Positions 26,277 through 30,028 of a DNA stretch of 30,028 nt are shown here, piece by piece. Below the pieces are notes generated by a model. That model was not told the DNA's origin. It searched no databases and saw nothing but the letters and a program-made list of their open reading frames with translations. The DNA is from a virus. Position 1 is the first letter of the stretch, and each line of letters opens with the position of its first letter. The translations under genes were made by a program, and so were the position numbers. The stretch lies in the IMG/VR virus record IMGVR_UViG_3300044941_000017, positions 1 to 30,028 of that record; one strand, written 5' to 3'.

Positions 26277-26838
26277 TGATCGGCCTCAGTGTTACTTGAA
26301 CCCCACAATTTGCACCAAGCACTTGCTTCGTCACAAGCGTAAGGGTTAATGAGTCGCCCTTTTCAAGTCTTACTGGCGCATTTAAAACTGCAATCGTCGT
26401 CCCAGTGCTTTGAAATAACGTTTCGCTTGTCGCTCCTAGGTCCGTAAATCTTTGCGCTGTATATGCAAAAGGATTGTGGTCCGCAGTCTGCGGAATTGCT
26501 GGTCTCGTTGCAAATATGCTTACGCTAGGACCTCCATCCGCTCGATGAAGTATTAAATCAAATTGAGTCACTCCGCTTGTTCCTGGTGTGAAACTGTAAC
26601 AAGCGATCGCTCCAATTTCACAAGCACTTTCTGCTATGATTAATCCGTCTACTAATGTCTCAGGAGCGATTCCGTTATCATAGATGCCGTTTGCGCATAA
26701 CTGGCGAGGTCCTGAATAGAACTCATTCCAGAAATTTACACTTCCTGCAATTTTAGTCATTGTCCCTTCGCTTGCAGCCGCTTCCGCTTTTACGTCCTCA
26801 ACTTGCACGTTTTGTCTTGCAGGTATTACATTAGGCAT
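26269..26838 (-). CDS. Putative virion surface or tail protein (189 aa)
   Basis: The family is not recognised. The sequence is beta-rich with Thr, Ala and Gly (CYSFTPGTSGVTQFDLILHR, then TIAVLNAPVRLEKGDSLTLT), resembling jelly-roll structural proteins. It has a short Ala-rich N-terminus. AGGAGAAA precedes ATG 26838. It is located between the large tail-hub protein and the endolysin, suggesting a tail-tip or fibre part. Confidence 0.55.
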   Translation of the reverse strand: MPNVIPARQNVQVEDVKAEAAASEGTMTKIAGSVNFWNEFYSGPRQLCANGIYDNGIAPETLVDGLIIAESACEIGAIACYSFTPGTSGVTQFDLILHRADGGPSVSIFATRPAIPQTADHNPFAYTAQRFTDLGATSETLFQSTGTTIAVLNAPVRLEKGDSLTLTLVTKQVLGANCGVQVTLRPINE

Positions 26839-26853
26839 CTTTGTTTCTCCTGT

Positions 26854-29589
26854 TTAAGTCCAAGTGTATGGAGCTCCCCTATCGCTTGCAAATCCAACTA
26901 GATCAATAACGCATGAAGTATTCGCAAGCGGAAAGCTAGGGCTAATCGTTATTTGTGTACCTGTTTTTCCAATGACATTAATATCACCAGAATCAATTGA
27001 ATAATCCTCGTCATGAATGCGAATCAATGAGCCTACAAATATTTTTGAGAAATTAGTTCCAACGTCTAGCGTGTTAGAATTAATCACGTTCACAATTGGA
27101 ATCGTAGGAGTCCAAAAAACATATCGGCTTTTATAAGTCGCCATCAGTTGTGGCGTAATTGAAGGACCAGAATATCTAGGCAGTTGAATAATTGATTGAG
27201 CACTTGGAGTAAATGGCAATGAGGGCGCAATTGAAATTCCACCTTCGCCAGTAAAATCAAAACCCTGAATCACAACAACGGTATTTGTAGAAGTATCCCA
27301 ATCACCGCTTGAGCGCACAAGTAAGTGCTGGCCTAAGTAGTTTTGCCATTTCTCAACTTCTTTTTTTGTTACATCAGGAAAAAACTCTTTTCGTAGTTTC
27401 AAAAAACTAGACGTTGATCCTGTGTCACAAGCAGAAGTCGGGGAAAATAGCCCGAATCTTCTGTTGGCTCCGTAGGTCGTATCAATGACACGAAACTCAA
27501 CTTCGCACGTTCGCCAGTTTATCTTTTTGTCCACAATCTCATAAATTCGTGGACGCATTTCTTTTACTCCTCTTGTGCTGTCAATAATTGGAAAGCTAAG
27601 ATCCCCGATCAAAACAGCGTCTCCTACTTCCATTTGAGAACCAAACTGAAACAATACTCGAACGTTGAATGCTTCTGCTCCGAATCGGTAGCGATTAAAC
27701 AATCGATCAACATTTCGCTCGATTAGTTGAACCGTTGCGATATTGTCTCGCATTCCTTGTGACTCAATAGTGAGCGCTTTTGTAGGAGCCTTGATTCTTT
27801 CAAAACTCTCTGCGCTTGCTTTAATTGTTCCCCTTAAAAATTTATCTGTAATTGAATCTTGTTCAAACTTGTAAATAACCGTGTTGTAAAATAGCTTTCC
27901 AGTACCTCGCTCTATCACAATATTTTGAGGATTAATGATAGCCTCTTTATCCCAGATCCCAGCCTGACTCTCGAAAATTGCAGGCTCTGTAAATTGCGCT
28001 GAAATCTTTCCTTGTCGAGGGACTGAGTACATTCCGCTTGGAAAAAGCAATTCCTCGTCAATAAACTTCTTTACTTGCATCGTGTCTTTTAAAAAAAATT
28101 GATAGCGCGCAATGTTTACGCCTTGCCTCGTTTTGATCTGACTAAGTTTATTTAAATCAATCTGCGAAGGTAACACGCCAGCACCATCTGGAAGCGCGTT
28201 GTACTTGCTTTTAAACCTTGCTAGTGCAGTAGATGGCGACTCTGAAGTCAGCGTTGAATCAAGCTGCACGAACGTGCCATTTTCAAACTCTGTCACTTGC
28301 TCAATCTCATACACGCCATCATTCGATGGGTTTATAGCGTTAGAGATTTCTAGCGTATCTCCTACTTGTACTCCTTCAATTGATGAAAGAAATTTGTCTC
28401 GAAAAAATATCGCGTCAGGCTGAGACAGGCCACTAGGTAATGATGCTATGTCATTTATCGGAAATTCTTCAAGATACCACTCAGGGCCTTTGCTCATGAG
28501 TATGTATTTCATCAACTCAAGCGCGTCACTCTCGTCCCCTGTGGCATCCCCTAAAACATAAAATGTTTGCACAGTATCGTTTGCAGCGTGTCTTTTGCCG
28601 ATACTATTAAACAATGCGCGAGTGCATCCTGTGAGCTCATTGTTTACTGTATCAATTCCAGTGTACTCAATGATTTCATCATTAATCTTAACGCACGTTC
28701 TAAAAATTGGCGGCGCAGGAAGTAAAAATCCTTCCACATTATCCAATAGCAAAGAGGAATCACTTACTAAAGGTGTAGAGCTCTGTGAAAAGAAGGTCGC
28801 TGTGCGACTTCCCACCATTACAACGCTAACGAGATCCATGGCGTCCGAACTAGCATCAAGATTTCGTTTTACTTGCTGCCAAGTCGTGACGCCATTATTT
28901 CCAAAAATGCTAATCGTCCCACCGCTAACCGACACACTACCGGATGGCGGTCCTGAATTGATTAGAACAATATCAACAGGAGCGTCATAGTCCGATCGTC
29001 TAATAAACAGTAGGCTTCCAATAGTCGCAGAAAAAAAGTTTGCTGGCGCGACTAGCTTTGCCTCAACCTTTTTAAAAATCTCTGTGCGCTTAATCTCATC
29101 TGGATGCGAGATCGTTAAATCAACATAATCAGGGAATGATTTTATCGAAGTAATTACGCCAGAAAAAGTGAGATTGTAGTCTTTCGGAAAATAACCCTCA
29201 CTTAGTCCGATATAAAATTTAGCCTTACGGTAAAGAATATCTGATAACTCAAATTTAGGCGATACTAAGCGCGTAGCGTACTGATTCACGTCAATCAACC
29301 GAACATTGATCGAGCTTGTAGCTTGCCCACCAGACTTGTCAGGCTCAACTGTCTGCGAGATCGTGGCTGTAGTCCCGTCGATTGCAATAATCTTGCGCAC
29401 GTTTTCTTTTATTCGCGCGCTACCGAATACTGTGCCCACTGGAATTGGAACGCCATTGTCAAACGTGATAACTTCCAACACGTCACGAACTGACAAAAGA
29501 TTTTCTAACCCATCAATCTCTAGGATGACATTCGGATTTTTTTCTTGGTCATTTAAAAGATTAAAAAGGCGTTTTGTTGTTTGAAGCAC
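26854..29589 (-). CDS. Large tail hub/tip protein (911 aa)
   Basis: This is the largest protein, four genes after the tape measure, where siphophages encode the central hub or host-specificity protein. It is mixed beta with few helices. Visible blocks include an N-terminal SVRDVLEVITFDNGVPIPVG and an internal FSGVITSIKSFPDYVDLTIS typical of hub-like domains. TRALFNSIGKRHAANDTVQT followed by EWYLEEFPIND lies near residue 310-375, and EVGDAVLIGDL with VEFRVIDTTYG lies near 670-720. The start is a GTG at 29589 sharing one base with the preceding TAG. No enzymatic motif was recognised. Confidence 0.65.
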   Translation of the reverse strand: MLQTTKRLFNLLNDQEKNPNVILEIDGLENLLSVRDVLEVITFDNGVPIPVGTVFGSARIKENVRKIIAIDGTTATISQTVEPDKSGGQATSSINVRLIDVNQYATRLVSPKFELSDILYRKAKFYIGLSEGYFPKDYNLTFSGVITSIKSFPDYVDLTISHPDEIKRTEIFKKVEAKLVAPANFFSATIGSLLFIRRSDYDAPVDIVLINSGPPSGSVSVSGGTISIFGNNGVTTWQQVKRNLDASSDAMDLVSVVMVGSRTATFFSQSSTPLVSDSSLLLDNVEGFLLPAPPIFRTCVKINDEIIEYTGIDTVNNELTGCTRALFNSIGKRHAANDTVQTFYVLGDATGDESDALELMKYILMSKGPEWYLEEFPINDIASLPSGLSQPDAIFFRDKFLSSIEGVQVGDTLEISNAINPSNDGVYEIEQVTEFENGTFVQLDSTLTSESPSTALARFKSKYNALPDGAGVLPSQIDLNKLSQIKTRQGVNIARYQFFLKDTMQVKKFIDEELLFPSGMYSVPRQGKISAQFTEPAIFESQAGIWDKEAIINPQNIVIERGTGKLFYNTVIYKFEQDSITDKFLRGTIKASAESFERIKAPTKALTIESQGMRDNIATVQLIERNVDRLFNRYRFGAEAFNVRVLFQFGSQMEVGDAVLIGDLSFPIIDSTRGVKEMRPRIYEIVDKKINWRTCEVEFRVIDTTYGANRRFGLFSPTSACDTGSTSSFLKLRKEFFPDVTKKEVEKWQNYLGQHLLVRSSGDWDTSTNTVVVIQGFDFTGEGGISIAPSLPFTPSAQSIIQLPRYSGPSITPQLMATYKSRYVFWTPTIPIVNVINSNTLDVGTNFSKIFVGSLIRIHDEDYSIDSGDINVIGKTGTQITISPSFPLANTSCVIDLVGFASDRGAPYTWT

Positions 29590-29942
29590 TATTTATTCCT
29601 AAAAATTACACCAAAGAGAGCCGCAGTTGCCGTTGCAAAACTAGAATTGATGATAAAAATAGAAATATTAACGCCTGGACCAACTAACAAAGGACCAGAA
29701 GCAATAGGTCCAAAACTAGTTTCTGGTGCAGGATGATTTTTTCGAAAAAGGGTATTCCCACTAGTCTCAATTACAAAAGCATTGTTGGGGTTATTATTCG
29801 AAGTGAAATATCTGTAATTACTTAAAACAACAAAGTGACCAGCAGGAGGAAGATAACTTGAAGAAGTTGGACCAGAATTTGAAACAGTCAAAAGTAAAGA
29901 ACCTGCTACTTCAATTCCACCGCCGACACTGTATGTTGCCAT
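29589..29942 (-). CDS. Small tail-region protein (117 aa)
   Basis: The family is not recognised. It begins MATYSVGGGIEVAGSLLLTV and has alternating strands (HFVVLSNYRYFTS, NAFVIETSGNTLF, GVNISIFIINSSF), like a small beta-sandwich. ATG 29942 follows the stop of the 335-aa gene by one base once the circle is closed. Its first 41 bases are repeated at 1-41. A tail-tip or fibre-associated role fits its position. Confidence 0.6.
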   Translation of the reverse strand: MATYSVGGGIEVAGSLLLTVSNSGPTSSSYLPPAGHFVVLSNYRYFTSNNNPNNAFVIETSGNTLFRKNHPAPETSFGPIASGPLLVGPGVNISIFIINSSFATATAALFGVIFRNK

Positions 29943-30028
29943 CTTACACCCTCACCCATCTGGCGATAGTCGCCGAATAATAAACCTCGACGCTTGCACC
30001 TACTGCGAGCGTCATTCCAAAATTAAAC
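29902..30028. repeat. Terminal direct repeat, right copy
   Basis: Identical to bases 1-127; see the left copy. Removing one copy gives the 29,901-bp circle. Confidence 0.95.
29944..30028 (-). CDS. Last codons of the 335-aa tail-tip gene (duplicate copy)
   Basis: This is the 3' end of the gene at 43-1050, repeated because the contig ends overlap. It is not an extra gene. Confidence 0.9.
   Translation of the reverse strand, partial: FNFGMTLAVGASVEVYYSATIARWVRV

Overview
The window looks like one complete genome of a small tailed (siphovirus-type) bacteriophage from an assembly. The first 127 bases (1-127) recur exactly as the last 127 (29902-30028), so the molecule is circular or circularly permuted with a unit length of 29,901 bp. 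Every convincing gene is on the minus strand, so gene order is read from high to low coordinates, and the genes are tightly packed with many ATGA/GTGA stop-start overlaps. A long tape-measure gene, a tail-tube gene and a frameshifted G/GT chaperone pair, with no sheath gene, indicate a long non-contractile tail. A lipobox outer-spanin candidate nested in a second small gene implies a Gram-negative host. I see no integrase or CI-like repressor, so a lytic lifestyle is likely. The host genus cannot be named from the sequence.

Layout in transcription order. (1) Replication start, 25324-23681: a winged-helix-type replication initiator with a possible origin inside its gene (four CTTTACC repeats beside 28 bp of pure A/T), a small helicase-loader-like protein, and the wreck of a helicase-methyltransferase gene. 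That wreck carries an IS200/IS605-like palindrome, an in-frame stop and a large internal deletion. (2) An early promoter region, 23603-23676, with two sigma70-like promoters and two overlapping palindromes that could be operators. (3) Early genes, 23562-17039: an unknown protein, YqaJ-type exonuclease, Bet/RecT annealing protein, a 51-aa ribbon-helix-helix candidate, a DUF6948-like protein, a Gly/Tyr/Asn-rich repeat protein, a pentapeptide-repeat protein, a run of small and very small genes, a C5-cytosine methyltransferase with a second protein read from the same DNA in another frame, and RusA. (4) Packaging and head, 16770-10298: TerS, TerL, portal, two virion-morphogenesis-like proteins, scaffold, major capsid and two small proteins. 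(5) A fibre-like repeat protein and two tandem paralogous coiled-coil proteins, 10294-7759. (6) A lysis cassette, 7769-6729, with small membrane/coiled-coil proteins and nested spanins. (7) Connector, tail terminator, tail tube, G/GT, tape measure, tail-tip proteins and finally endolysin, running 6732 to 43 and, through the circle junction, 29942 to 25800. (8) A gene-free stretch of about 475 bp, 25325-25799, holding six or seven hairpins, between the endolysin and the replication initiator.

The exonuclease, annealing protein and RusA form a Red-like recombination and junction-resolution set. TerS/TerL, portal, scaffold and capsid build and fill the head, and the genes from 6732 onward build the tail. 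The most unusual points are the dual-coded methyltransferase locus, the decayed helicase-methyltransferase with its palindrome, the structured gap, and a series of micro-genes of 24-58 codons joined by stop-start overlaps. All functional names come from recognising motifs by eye; no database search was possible.
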